From: Amanita rubescens
Taxonomy: Eukaryota > Basidiomycota > Agaricomycetes > Agaricales > Amanitaceae
Length of the DNA: 60,728 nt
Direction of reading: 5' to 3'
Assembly: GCA_015039365.1 (NCBI GenBank)
Contig: WION01000312.1
Span: 1-60,728, forward strand
The position numbers and the translations under genes were made by a program. The notes under the pieces were generated by a model. That model was given only the letters and a program-made list of their open reading frames with translations. It was not told where the DNA came from and ran no database searches. The stretch's first letter is position 1. Every line of letters begins with the position of its first letter. Below are positions 34,121-46,424 of this stretch, in pieces.

Positions 34121-34253
34121 TTGGTAAAGAGGCGTGACCTAGCACCTAGGTCTCATCCAAGAGGCGTAGTGTTGCGTTTCGCCGCACGACCTGTTGTTAT
34201 GTCTCGCGTCTGTCCGGGGACGTTTGTTGCCGGAAAATGCCGTGCGCGATAGC

Positions 34254-34320
34254 GTGTCTCGGGTCTCGCCGGCCAATTGGTCGGTTAAAGCCGCACCAGG
34301 AAGAGACCGAGTCCTTTCAG
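34254..34320. repeat. Short dispersed repeat related to 25441-25495
   Basis: Both share gtctcg(c/g)gtctcgccg at one end and ccagg(g)aagagaccga(g/a)tc at the other. GGTCTC and GAGACC are inverted with respect to each other. Related words occur at 32661-32675 (ggtctcgcgtctcgcc). Confidence 0.45.
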
Positions 34321-34531
34321 GCCTCGGAAAAACTGCGACTGTTATGATATCCTGCCTAAGGAGCACGATCGAATTAGATTTTGCTATAGTAGACGTCAGA
34401 GACATTGGACAATTTCTACCCCGGTTTACGCCTATGTAATACAAATACACAATCTGACACACGACCCCAACTTTTAAAGTCACGTTCTCATTGATCACCT
34501 TTGCTTTCTCTGCAACCACGGCCAGCATATC

Positions 34532-36182
34532 ATGTCGTCTCAGCAATCCACCGTTGCCCCGCCAGCATCTGTTTCGGTGCCCCCGAAGAAGAAGCCATAT
34601 CCATTCTGGCTAGGAGGTTCGTCATTCTTTATATGGTGACCTGTGCGCACTTTATCAAGCTCCTGCAAATCCGATGTAGGTGTTGCCGCAACGATAGCTG
34701 CATCTGTTACACAGTAAGCTACTGCACTCAACACATGTTTGATTTCACGTGCTTATCGAACGGGTAGCCCACTCGACCTGACTAAGGTCCGACTCCAGGC
34801 GTCAGGGGACAAGCGGATGATAGAGAGTTTGAAGAAGACAGTTAGAACGGCAGGTGAGTTGAGGCTATATGCGTCAAATGTATGCGTCTCACGATTCCAA
34901 AGGTTTCCGTGGTTTGTTCGACGGCATTACCGGGACTTGGTTGAGACAAATGTCCTATTCTGTTTGCCGATTTTGGGCGTACGATGAGAGTAAGAAGCTC
35001 TTGGGAGCTGGGAAGGATGCCCCAGCCTGGAGATTGGTCGCAGCAGGAGGCATGGGTAAGCCTATCCGGCATCGCCTCGTCACGCATATACTCACGACCC
35101 GTAGCTGGAGGTATCGCTGGGCTCGTTGGGAATCCAGGAGGTCTGCACGCTGCTCTTTCCCACCACGATCATGAGTCACTGATCTCAATTGCAACGCTTC
35201 AGAAATCGTGATGGTGCGATTGCAGGGCGACTTCGCGAAGCCCCCTGAGAAGAGATTCAACTACAAGCATTCTATTGATGCATTGTATCGGGTGAGTACA
35301 ATTGTGCTCGTGCTATCCCCTATCTTGGCGGAAACCCACTTCCGATTGGCGGTATCCCGATCCGCAGTGCGGGGGAGGCTGTGCCAGCGTCGCTGCCGGC
35401 AATCTCAAACACTGATAATCGGTGATGCTCGGTGATGCCGCATAGATCAGAGAGGCATTTACTCTGATGGCAAATCAGCATTTTCAATCGATGAACGATT
35501 TTTTATCCGGAGTGAATACTAATACTACATTTATAGATGATTCGCGAAGAGGGAATATCATCATTGAGTAGAGGTGTAGGACCGAATGTTTTCCGTGCAA
35601 TTCTCATGAATGCCAGTCAGCTGGCATCGTACGTAGAAGTACCTGCCAGAATCCCGGTTCCGGAATCTGATGCTTGCTGTCTAGGTACGACTTTTTCAAA
35701 GCAGAATTAATCAAGTCCGGATATTTCCGTGACAACATGGTCTGCCATTTCTCCGCAAGCTTCGCTGCCGTAAGCTGCGCCGTGAAAGTCGATCACCGGC
35801 AATGCTGATGGTGTCTTCATTTCAGGGAACCGTTGCCACAACTGTTTGTTCGCCGGCTGATGTCTTGAAGGTCCCTTTCCCTAAACCTTTTGTGCTTCAC
35901 CAGCCTAATTCCCATAACAGAGTCGTATTATGAATGCGTCCGGACCTGGATCTAGCGTAAGCTAATTTACACACAAGCGTATCTCTCACTCACCTTTTTC
36001 AAAAGTCAACTCTCGCAGTCATCAGGTCATCCCTCAAGAACGAAGGCGCCATGTTCATGTTTAAGGGATGGCTTCCTGCTTGGACGCGTCTAAACCCGAC
36101 GACCATCCTGATTTTCTTGACTCTTGAACAGTTGAAGATCGCTGTCGATTACTCGCGTTCTCGCGGCTATAACTTTGTATAA
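34532..36182 (+). CDS. DIC1: Mitochondrial carrier, dicarboxylate type (DIC1-like)
   Basis: This is an inner-membrane metabolite exchanger of the mitochondrial carrier family (three repeats, six transmembrane helices). From ATG 34532: MSSQQSTVAPPASVSVPPKK, KPYPFWLGG, then short exons joined by canonical introns. The three signature motifs are visible: HPLDLTKVRLQ (split by an intron near 34710-34763), NPGEIVMVRLQGD (around 35135-35230) and SPADVLKSR (around 35855-35925). Other segments are GLRGLFDGITGTWLRQMSYS, MIREEGISSLSRGVGPNVFR and MFMFKGWLPAWTRLNPTTI. It ends YNFV, TAA 36180-36182. About ten exons. The GEIVMVRLQGD second motif is typical of dicarboxylate carriers; substrate is inferred from this. 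No frameshift is seen, unlike its neighbours. Confidence 0.88.
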
Positions 36183-36997
36183 CAGTGATGAATTAACGCC
36201 AAGTGTCTGTAGGATAGATAGCTGGACTGTGTATTTATACCTAGAGGGGAAACACCAAAGTGGGGGGAATGAACAGTGCGTACGTTGATCTGAAAATCAT
36301 CACTTCAGCGTCCAACGTCCAACCGAGACGAACAATGGACGGCATATCAAACGCCGTTGCTTGTTGTTACTAATTCTGAGGATCTGAAGCGCAGCGTGCC
36401 TTGAAGCTATCATGGCAGAGAATAATTCAATGATCTTACGCCGCCAATGCCAGCAGCAAAGCTTTCGTTATCATGCATCATGGACACTGAACATATGTAC
36501 AGTGCACAATTGGTGTATGTTATGAGTTTTGGTTCTTGGTTCTTGGTCATGGAATTTGGATTCCTAAGGTCCTTCCGGATAGCTGTACCCTGGCCCTCGT
36601 CGACTAATCGGAAGGCAGATAACGCGCCACTTTGTGTCTTGATACACCGGGTGTCCACGTCGCTGACAAAAAAAAGTCTCGCTTTTTTTCTTACATCGCT
36701 ACGACGCTACCATAACTGTAATGGTTTACTTCACCGGCACCACTGGTACATTGTCCAAGAGACTACCAAATCAAGAGTCTTGAAAGACGAGATTCTAGGA
36801 GACAATGTAATTCGGGGAAGAAGTTGGCTTGACATGATGCCTCGTTAGTTCCTTCAAATCAGCGATTGACTTCATTGAGCAATCAATATTGAACAGTCGA
36901 CGATTACATGAGGATATTGATTTGAGATCTACAACTACCTAGAATCATACGTGCCTTCATAGGATGTGGAAAAAAAGAAAGAAGAGCTGCAATGTAC
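36183..36997. other. Intergenic region
   Basis: No supported gene. A repeat at about 36600-36665 (ggaaggcagataac...gccactttgtgt...gtgtccacg) is a diverged relative of about 41043-41123. The stretch from 36845 belongs to the inverted duplication. Confidence 0.5.
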
Positions 36998-38050
36998 CTA
37001 CGTCTGGTCTATCGGCCTTTCAGGCACCAAAGCACGGACATTCGGATGTAATCCACCAAGAACGATTCTTCGCAATTCTGTGGAGGCCAAATCCCCTCTA
37101 TATGGTACCGTGTCGACGATGCTCTAGGATGTGCGTTAGAAAGTTGAGGCAACACTACGAAGACCATATCTTACCCCCTTATCACCTTTAACGAGCGCCG
37201 TCAAGACCTCTTTCGCATCTGGCTCGTCTCCGATCTGTACGAATTGGATGCCCATCGTATTGGGATGGTATCTGGAGTTTTTCAGGCGCGCCACGGCTTG
37301 CTCGATGACGCTAGCCGGGTCGTCAGCTACAAGGACAAACCGAATAAGCTCATGAGGCCGATTTTACTGTCAAAGAGATTAACGCACTTGGCACTCCGTC
37401 CGTAAGGACAATGATATCTAACGGCGGAATCTTTGAGTACTCTTCGGAGTTGGAGACGGTACGGTCGATTCTGTCAAGATGGCTATTAAGCACGTCTTTC
37501 AATATTGCCCCCGTCGGCGTCCATCCTTGCGAAGATTATAAATCTAGGAACGAATACAACAATAGTGTATTCCCTACCGCTTGGCATAATACCGTCAAAT
37601 CTCGATTTAATTGTTTCTGCACCCTGCTAAAAGTGAGACCGAAGCTGCGACGCATCGTATACACACGCACTTGTGCTCCTTGATCATAGATATCGCAGTT
37701 CATGAATCGCAGGCTCATTGAGCGCACGTTCAGCTTTAATGCGTAGTCTGCGATTTCAAGAAGTGCATCCCGGGTTTCGTCCCACCGAGATCCTAACATC
37801 TGTTATGGTCGTACTGAGATTGATTACTTCCACCATGGCACTCTACTTACCGATCCGGAGTCGTCGATTATGAATAAGACATCATAGTTCCTTTGATTTT
37901 CCGATCAGTACAGAATAAGTTACATCAAGGAAACACTTACCTAAGATAGTCCTCTATCACGGTTGGCCGAGGCATATCCATCACTGGATTATAACCCTGG
38001 ACAGTTGATGCGTGTGGAGGCGGAGGTTTCATGACCTGAGCTATCTCCAT
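36845..38050 (-). repeat. Inverted segmental duplication, copy B (vWA module plus 3' flank)
   Basis: This is the reverse-complement counterpart of 1845-3105. Introns, exons and ~150 bp of 3' flank match. Differences include a ~27-bp deletion just before the stop, short intron changes and scattered substitutions. By eye, identity is above 90 percent in exons. Confidence 0.85.
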
Positions 38051-39678
38051 AGTAGCAGGAGATTCCAGACTCGGAGGTGGAGATCTATGTTCGAAGCAAT
38101 CTCCTCTGCTAGGGGGCCGTAACGATTGGGTAGCATCAGCATCCCTTTCAGGAGGCTAAGAATTGGCAAAAAATTAGTAAAGAATTGTCGAAGGAACAAC
38201 TTTGGTCCTGCACACCGTGGTACCGGATGTTGACGGGGACAAAGATGCGTCTTGAAACATCCCGCCATTTTGAGCACTAGTTGGGGGAGACACACTTTGA
38301 GAAATAGCCATCATTTGTTCTGTGACATCTTTCATTGTTGGTCGTTTCAGTGGTTCCGTCGCCCAGCACTGCTTAATCAGCTTCCATGCCTCATCACTCA
38401 AGGGCGGCTCATTTTGTCGAGGTGGACGTTTACCTCGAGAGACAAGGGTCATAATCTGTATCTCCTGTCTACCAGCAAAGGGTATCCTATCGTAGTGGAT
38501 CTAGGCAATTCAGAAACAATACGAGCAAGTTTCTGCGACGCACTTCATAATAGATACATCCAAATGCATAGACGTCCGACATTTGTGTCCTTAATGGGTC
38601 TTCAGCTGACGGGTCCGAGTCATCGACATCCTCAAGGCATCCGAATAACTCTGGGGCTGAAAAGTTGATATGCTTTGCTCCAGATTGGGTATTGGTAGCA
38701 TCCAAGAGTCTGGTCAGTCCTAAATCTGCGATTTGAACGCGAAAATCAGCATCCAAGAGGACATTCTCCTGAAGAGAAAGGTTAGCATTTCAACAACGCG
38801 TGTTTAAGGTAGCGTACCCCGCGTATGTCACCGTGAACCACACCTTCCGAATGAATGTACTCCATGCCTTGGGCCACTTCTGACATCTTTCTTGAGAGTG
38901 AGCTTCGATGAAGAGCCAAAGGAAGAAAAACCATACACGTTCTGTTATTTGGGCTATAGATGGATTTGTGTTCTTCCGCCATTGGGCTAGAGTCCCATTC
39001 TTCATATATGGCGAGACGAGGAAGGCCGTTCCGCCTTCCTCTTCATAGATTCCTATGAATGGTAGTACGAGGATGTGCTCAAGGGATCCCCACATTAATG
39101 CCTCTCGACAAAAGGCCTGTTGGAAGAAGATTAAACAACGATGACTCAAGAGCAGACATTGAAAACTTACAAGGTTGTTGACATCGTTTTTGTATAACTC
39201 TTTAAGCGCAACGACTGTGCCCCGAAATTCACCCTTAAAAACATTGCCATAACCGCCGCGACCTATGTAGTCGCGCTTATCTGGCATGCTGACTTCAGTT
39301 ACGATGAGGGATCGCGGCACGACGGGCGTCTTTGATATGATTTTGAACATCAAGCGTCTTGCTCGCTGGCTGACATCCATGGTTGCATCCTGATTCGATA
39401 GGTAACGATGACGAAGTACATGCAGTATGAATTCCAACAGATTCATTACGTCTGAGTCCTGTCTTATCTTTTCCGCAATGCCGAGATAGTCGTCCCTGGA
39501 CAACAGTCTGCGCAGAAGATCGATTGTTGTTGCATTTGCGACAGACGTGATGGAAGATCCGAGCTACTAGCACTTAAGCAGTGCATGTACTAACCGCAAT
39601 ATTGCGTACCTTCAAGTTGTTATCGTTAAGAATAGATAGCAACGATGAGAGGGCATGGCCGCCTGGATCGAGCGACAT
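36998..39678 (-). CDS. Protein kinase (TKL-like) fused to a C-terminal vWA domain
   Basis: From ATG 39678 the exons read MSLDPGGHALSSLLSILNDN and, after an intron (about 39601-39554), ITSVANATTIDLLRRLLSRD, an N-terminal helical segment. The kinase domain follows: Gly-loop GRGGYGNVFKG, VAIK-equivalent VVALKEL, catalytic loop HSEGVVHGDIRG/ENVLL (intron in between), DLG in place of DFG, FSAPELF, SDVYAFGCIYYE and CWATEPLKRPTM. HGDIRG replaces the usual HRDLKP, as is common in TKL-like kinases of this fungal group. A proline-rich linker (around 38150-37990) leads to the vWA domain with intact MIDAS (DDSGS, WTPTG, LTDG). It ends RPIDQT, stop 36998-37000, lacking about nine residues present in the patatin gene. 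All kinase catalytic residues appear present. Its target is unknown. Confidence 0.82.
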
Positions 39679-42069
39679 GTTGTTTGGAGACGCCCAGAAT
39701 GTCCTCGAGAACAGCGAGCTGCTCCAACTGGGCCTGACGAGGTCGAATTCTAAGATTGCTCCTGGGGCTAGAGTACCCGCTCTGGCGAACGGCTTAAGCG
39801 TCTAATCGTGTGAATGGTGTCAAGACAGTGACCTTGCGGTCACAATTGCCATATTTGAATTCTATTTCCAGGCTGATGGTGGACTGGTGAATGAATGACT
39901 TGACCAAACATCAGATTTTAGTGGCGTGGTTGTTTGTTGACGCGGTGACGTCACACTTGCCACGGTCCAGGTCTCTACTCAAATTATTTTTACTCCGAAA
40001 ATTAACGCGCCCTAGCCTCAGGGCCCATTTCCCTCTACCAGAACTAACATGTGCAGCCTCAAAAAAAGAAAATGCCAACTTAAATGATCGGGGCACAGTC
40101 TACGCTGTTCAACACGCACGGCTTTGTGTATTTGAGCGATACGTTGGGGTCAGGGGGCTTGTGGTTTATAATACGAGCGAGACGACGAACCATGCTTCAT
40201 AGCGCCATGGGTGAGGACTCTTTACCGTCGCTGGGACTACTCTGTAACTAACGATTGGTGTGCAAGTTGAGCACTCGGCTGATCAGTCCCATGAACCGGA
40301 TTGGTTTATCACATACGGAATGCCAACGTACTATCGTGTCGGTTGCGAGTGGGTATGGCCCGATGCCACACCTCCCAACCGGACTCAAAGCATTCACTTC
40401 CAACTCACTTCCCCTCACAGCCTGTGCCACTGCGAGGTTACGACCCCATCCTCGACCGGCTGGAACGACGTAATGACGAGGACCTGCCGGCCCACACTCT
40501 GATGATTATCTTAAAGCACCACAGAAGTTAGCGACCTCCGCGTCAATGCAATAGACATGTTCCCCTCTCCTCTGGAACACCATCCTCGCCATGTCACAGA
40601 ACAATCCGGTACTATGAAAATTTCTTCCGATTTCGTCATGCCCGTATTCATTATTTCTTGGTCGTTCTCATGATTTCAGGGACGGTCCAGTGGCGATTAG
40701 AGGCGGGCGATGACATTTGTCGTTTATATGAGCTGATGCGTTGGGAGCATCTTCCATCGCTGTAATGAACGTCTATGAGAGAGGTTGTTCAGGGTTTTCG
40801 TACTCGGATGGCTGTGAGGATCCTGTTGTCTAACTTGTCTTCGAGGGGTAATATCAGGTGACCTGGTATACTTTGCTAATTTTTGGGCTACGAAGGTACT
40901 GGCAGAAAGTAACTGACTGAATGGCTACCGTCAGCTCTGGCGGTCAATGTCAGATTTTCGGTCATCCGAATGAACATTGTATAGAGTGCATTATATAATT
41001 CTCTGGCTATAAAATTTAGAACCCTGGCCCACGGCGATTAGTTGGAAGGCAGATAAGGTGGATCCGGATAACGCCACTTTATGTATTGACACACTGAATG
41101 ACCAATGACAAGTGTCCACGAAGTCCCGAATGATGATATGCCGGCTTGCTTCTTTTCGTGCCTCGCGCGATTGTACTTCATTCGTACATTAACCAAGAAT
41201 AGTGAACCGAGCAGAAGCTTGCCAATGAAAGAATAATGAATAGCCACCGAGAGACGTCCAACTTTCTTTGTATTGTTTTTGGAAGGAGTATCTTCGAGGG
41301 TACCGCATGGTCCGGAATGGAGCAGAGTTGATGATGTGGCTGTGCTTGCAACATCTCGGGCCTGCTGCGCGTCAACTTGACTCTCTGCCTTGCGAAGAAC
41401 TGCGAGCACTTCCAATAAGCGAAAGGAGAAGTTACGCCAAAATTTGCGCTAGCGCGCTCCTCGTACATGTACGAGTCAATGCGAGTCTGCGACGCCACAC
41501 TGAGGCGACATGGCAAGTCCTCGTTTCTTTGGGGTCGAATTCATGCTCTAATCAAGGCGTTAAGCTCGTATTACTCACTAATTCTCTATGCGTCCATGCG
41601 TCAACTATAACTTGGAGTTGCAGGTGGTGCAGTCTCGGTGGAGTCGAGTCTCGCATAATTAGTTCGAAGTGAATGGCTGACTCCTGCCCAGGTACATTTT
41701 GTTCGTCTCCCCTGGGTTACCCCTGCACAATGATCAGCAGACGAAGACAGACGAACGGTAATAATAGAAACTCAACAAGGAGATAACAACTTTAGCAAAT
41801 TTGGAGCACGTGGTACCGAACAAAAGGCAAAGAACCACGGTCACTCAATTGTCTTGGCTATCACGCGAGTTATTACGCGAAGACCTTAGTCCGGAGTGAG
41901 GACAATAGTCGCTGACAGTATGTTTCTCCACTACGCTTGTTTTACGGCCCCCTTTGTACCGGCCTTTTGTCCCGAAGAAGGTATGTAAATAGCCCTCCTC
42001 CGATCGAACCCACCAGCTGATCCTTGGGGACCCCCACCTCTCTCACCTTCGACCCTCACGAACTGCAAG
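39679..42069. other. Intergenic region of about 2.4 kb without a supported gene
   Basis: Only short open frames without splice support. It contains the dispersed repeat relative at about 41043-41123. The right end is the promoter of the gene starting at 42070. Confidence 0.5.
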
Positions 42070-43531
42070 ATGATCATCGAGAAGGTGTACTTTCCTCCGC
42101 CACCCCCAACATTCAATACCCTTACGTCAGTGGAACGAGCGCACCTTAGACGCTCGACGAACAAACTTGGTCGGGTTCTGGGCATCACACCGCAAGTCAT
42201 TGACTCGGAAAGTGATACAACGATAGGTGAGCCCCAGCTGCTATGCCAACGTATTCCGAGGCTGAACCATCGCAGATGATGATGTCTACAACCACAAGGG
42301 CCATGTGAGCCCTTTCGCCAGTACTACAACGGAATCCCGTTACCGATGGTCAACGAGGGCAGGGATCGTAGCTTCCAGCACCATGCGACACCCTCTATCG
42401 AGTTTATCCTGCGTTGATTTTCACGAGGACGAACCGGATCTCAGCAATAATGCTCACCGCATGGCAAGCATGGAACCCAAACGCAGATTGGATTCTACCT
42501 CCACACATCATCCGCCTCTACTTCGCGTTTCGCGATCGAGTCATTTCTATTCCGAACCCACAGTTAACCTTCCTCCGTACAGCTCGCACGTATCCCCCGC
42601 ATCGGACGGATCAGAAGAAGAAGAAGATTCCATCCCAGACCTCTATTCCGACACCTCATCCAACTCAGATACTTCCGAGCCGCCTTCGCCGACTATTCCT
42701 CCTCCCTCTATAAATGCCTTGCGGCGCAAGAAGATAGAGCGACTCCAACGCATACTCGGTGAAGATGTACCTGTCGACCTGATATTTCCCGATAAACGAA
42801 GCGACGAGGGCAGTTCTGATTCCGATGGCGAACGCCATGAGGCGTTCGGCGCGGGCCCCTCGTCTGCGATTATGAGGAGACCCAAGACTGCTCCAGCAGA
42901 CGGTTTCCGCTTTAAAATTGCTCCTTTTGGGGAGCATCATTTGAGGAGACCGGCGACGACGACCGGTGCTTCTGCTTCTCCAAGTCTAACTGAGAAACGT
43001 CCTCAAGAGTTTAGCTTCCAAACAGCCTCGCTCCCATCCTCTCCTCAAACACGACAGAAGAGACCCAGCACCCCTCACCCACATTACCGTCTGCAGTCAT
43101 CTTTCCGGGAGGCAAATCCGACGCAACCAGTTGCACCAGCGAAATATTCATATATTTATTACCCCAACCAACTTTCCTCCTCTAACGAGCACCTCCCCCT
43201 GAATGAAGGCGGCGGTCCCGAATATGGGGATGCGAAGAGTTTGCAGACGATAGTCGAGTCACCTGACGAGATTGAGAGCATTCTTGCCTCCCGGGCATCA
43301 AGTGTATTCCTGGAGCAAGAAATTCGCAAGACATCGTCGCGGACACGAAGTAGCGATATGTCGTTCAGCCCGGAGTGGCACCTTGGCGATTTGGACCGGG
43401 ATGGCCCTGCTGTATCAGAGGCAATATCGCCACCCGACGGTAAATCTAAAGGAGACCGTAAGGAGGAAACAAGACCGAACGAGACGAGGCGTATTCGGAG
43501 AAAGCCACCGCCTGTTTACGAGCCTTCATAG
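42070..43531 (+). CDS. Conserved, mostly disordered hypothetical protein
   Basis: ATG 42070 opens MIIEKVYFPPPPPTFNTLTS, followed by ERAHLRRSTNKLGRVLGITP. An intron (about 42225-42277, gtgagccc to catcgcag) joins it to DDDVYNHKGHVSPF and a long single exon ending at TAG 43529-43531. The sequence is rich in Ser, Pro and acidic clusters (SDGSEEEEDSIPDLYSDTSS), with one likely helical block, RKKIERLQRILGEDVPVDLI, a motif I associate with uncharacterised basidiomycete proteins. The C-terminus is basic (TRRIRRKPPPVYEPS). No enzyme domain, signal peptide or membrane segment. Function unknown. Confidence 0.75.
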
Positions 43532-44014
43532 ATCATCCGTTAACCTACAGAGCAATCACTTAATTCTCCTTCGTTTTTTTTTTCATTCGGTTACTAATAT
43601 GGGTTTTATTAATTTGTATGTACTGGATACATGGAAATGTGCTGTTTTTTTTTTATTACTTCTCCGGTTCGCTAGGTAATATGACTGAGGAGCTCGATGC
43701 ACGGCTAGTTGGAGTAAGGTTAAGCTTTTTGCTGCCGCTGTATGGCAACTCGGGCCGCGTTGGCAAACACGGCCAAATAAAATTCTATCAGGTGCAAATT
43801 TTCCGGACTTTGGTTCCTCAACAATGTCATATCTTCCCCGCCATAGAGTCACTTGTTGTCCACACGATGGACTGTTCAAGCGCTCGCGGGGACGTAGAGG
43901 AACTCTTGTCACATCAAGCTCTAGGTGCCCAATCGCATTAGCACTTGTATTGATGGGCACGGCACATATCGATACTACCCATCAAAATCGAATACATTCA
44001 ATACTACTTTTTTT
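43532..44014. other. Intergenic region between convergent genes
   Basis: No supported gene. T-rich runs near 43576 and 43647 may lie in 3' untranslated regions. Confidence 0.5.
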
Positions 44015-45203
44015 TCATGACTTTGCTCCCTGATTCTGGTCCTGGGCATCCTGCTTTTCTGCCGCCTGAACGCGACTTGCACGGTCCTGGTTTATATCGT
44101 CTAAGATCGTCTTCGCACCAGCTTTCAACAGCGCATGAGCAACTTCAACTCCAAGCTCCTCCGCGTCGCTTGGACACGTCACATCCCGTCTCAAAGTCTC
44201 CTCGACATGATTCTGCCCATCGAGCGAAGTCACACAGCCCGTAAGCATCAACTCGCCCGACTCGCCCCAGCTGAACTCCTTCAGCACAGTCGATACCCCT
44301 ACGGGTACGCTGCAGCCCCCTTCCAGTACCCTTAAACACGCGCGCTCAGCAAGACACCGATATTGAGTTTGCCAATGCATGAGACGCTGGCAAAGAGCGA
44401 GCGCTTCAGAATCCGTACTCCGGATTTCGACTCCCAATGCGCCTTGGGAGACGGCGTGCAAAAGTGTAGGAGGTGTAATATCCGAGCTGATCCGCTCTCC
44501 CATTCCGAGGCGGACAAGACCGGCTTTAGCGAGTATCAACGCGGCGTAGGGTCCCTCCGGGTCATCTAGCTTTGCCAGTCGTGTGTTCCTGCCACATGGA
44601 GGATGAGAGTATGTCCGACGCTTGTAGTAGTGTACAATTTCTTACAAGTTTCCGCGCTTTACTCACACTTGGATGAGTAAAAAAACATAATGTGATTTTT
44701 TTTCTCAAATTACTCACCACGTCCAAGAACTTGAGACCCGGGTAAAGCCTCTTGAGTTGGGCCACTCGTCTGACGCTACTCGTCCCTACCGCGCTTCCAA
44801 CGGGAAGATCACCCAGCGTTTTCCATTGAACACCTTTCTTCATGACTAACGAGTCAACCGGATCCTCTCTCTCTAAAATCGCACCAATAACGCATCCCTC
44901 GGGTAAAGTCGTAGGCACGTCTTTCAAAGAATGCACAAGCATATCGACTCGGTCCTCTTTGAGCGCAACCTCGAGCTCCTTGGTCCATAACGCTTTTCCG
45001 CCGAGGAGGTACAACGCCTGGGATTGATTTTTGTCGCCTGCCGTGGACATGAAGGAGGTGCTGAATTTGGGGACGGATGGGTCATCGTTGGGTGGGTAAA
45101 GCGCTTGTAGGTCTCCGAGCACGATGTTGGTTTGGATCTGGGCAAGCTGTGAGGCGCGGGATGCTAATACGAAGGTGCGCGCTGGAGATGAATTGGTGGT
45201 CAT
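44015..45203 (-). CDS. HEM3: Porphobilinogen deaminase (hydroxymethylbilane synthase), haem biosynthesis
   Basis: The enzyme joins four porphobilinogens into hydroxymethylbilane in the cytosol. From ATG 45203 (MTTNSSPARTFVLASRASQL) the protein shows MSTAGDKNQSQ, KALWTKELEVALKEDRVDML, VHSLKDVPTTLPEG and GTSSVRRVAQLKRLYPG. The cofactor-binding Cys is in LEGGCSVPVGV. The conserved RGNLNTRL motif is split over three exons: exon 1 ends FLDV at 44718, an 11-nt micro-exon at 44646-44656 encodes RGN and part of L, and exon 3 starts at 44588. Introns are 61 nt (44717-44657) and 57 nt (44645-44589), both GT-AG. The stop is at 44015-44017. The gene appears complete at about 350 residues. Truncated copies lie at 55633-55850 and 58676-58730. 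Confidence 0.93.
44646..44656 (-). other. HEM3: 11-nt micro-exon of HEM3
   Basis: On the minus strand cgcggaaactt is flanked by acceptor gtaaag and donor gtaaga. Joining it to the neighbours gives the invariant RGNLNTRL of the family; without it the motif is lost. Confidence 0.85.
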
Positions 45204-45295
45204 CGTACTGGTCCGAGTCAGCAAGATAAGATAAGATAAGATTATGTTCCTGTGTAAAATTGCCCAACCGACTATGGTAAGCCCTCTCCCGATAT

Positions 45296-46424
45296 TTGTC
45301 CTACGCTCGGTTCGATCCGAGAGTGATTATGATGCTTTCTGTGACTCGGACGACCACATCGCAACCAGCATTTTATGTCCTCATTTCAATCATCCTTTTG
45401 ATCCCATTTGTGGTCTTCAAGCACAGGACGCGACGCACAAAGAAACCCAAAGACAACACTCTGCAGCACCTCGTCAGCGTTCTAGTTCCCACTCGCGTTT
45501 CTTGGGAGCACCATTACTCGAAACTTTTCAATTACACCAAATCTGAAAAGAGAGCTGTCATCTGGATTTCTCTATCGAGTCTTGTACAGGGTCTGTGCAA
45601 CGGGTCGCTCGAGCTTAGGAATGAGCGAGATTTGCAAGCGCTGATTTCAGGCCGACCCCGGGTTCCTTCTGGTTGGGCGATATCGTTGAAGATCGAGTTT
45701 TCCTGGTGGCTTAGGCTTTTCTATCGCTTTTCGTTGGATAAATGCCATTTGGGGCCGGTATGGCTGTCTTATAATGCTCGCTGTCATTTACCTTACTCTT
45801 CGGTAGTGTCGTGCGCGTAGGGCAGGCACATATATGCGCAGTTCCGCTTCCGGATTGCGTCCCCCTCAAGAGTTCATTAAACTTTCACAGCGTACGAGTA
45901 TACTGTCTGAACACGTATCCAATACCCTGTTTTACGACTTGGATCTGGTCTGTTACAGCCATCTTAAAAGCATCATCTACGACGTCAGACGATCGCAGGT
46001 CAAGACAAACTCAATAACAGTACTTGAATTCACAACACTCGGGCTACACGTCTCGTATCTCTCCTCGTTATATCTAGCTTGCGCCGTTCCATTCCTCGAA
46101 GACGAATCCGAGTCGGGGAAACGCACCTTAACACCACTTCACTTGTCTTTACGACACGCGATCGAGCTGCTGTCTGATGCTGCGATTCAGATAAAGTCGG
46201 TGTGTGATATATCTTTGATGCACGCAGAGGAATTGCGCAGGCGCAGTCGACATCAGATGGTTAAAAAGGGCATCAAATATGGGCAAAAGGAAGGGGTACT
46301 GTTGACCTGGGAAGCAGTTTTGCTTACGGACGGTCATTTGGTGAGGTGGAGAGTATGTTGTAGAGACAGTGGTATGCATTTGTGTTTCCTGTATGATTCA
46401 CATAACAATACTCACCGGCACTAG
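45296..46424 (+). CDS. Unrecognised protein with an N-terminal membrane segment
   Basis: The first open part (45296-45820) has a hydrophobic segment, AFYVLISIILLIPFVVF, followed by a basic patch (KHRTRRTKKPKD), and contains KSEKRAVIWISLSSLVQGLC. The second part (about 45834-46424, another frame) has ILSEHVSNTLFYDLDLVCYS, VLEFTTLGLHVSYLSSLYLA and DAAIQIKSVCDISLMHAEEL. The two parts are probably exons of one gene, with an intron or a frameshift near 45800. A second, altered copy lies at 58950-59750. It stands head to head with HEM3, starts about 90 bp apart. Function unknown; the topology suggests a membrane-anchored protein. Confidence 0.5.
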
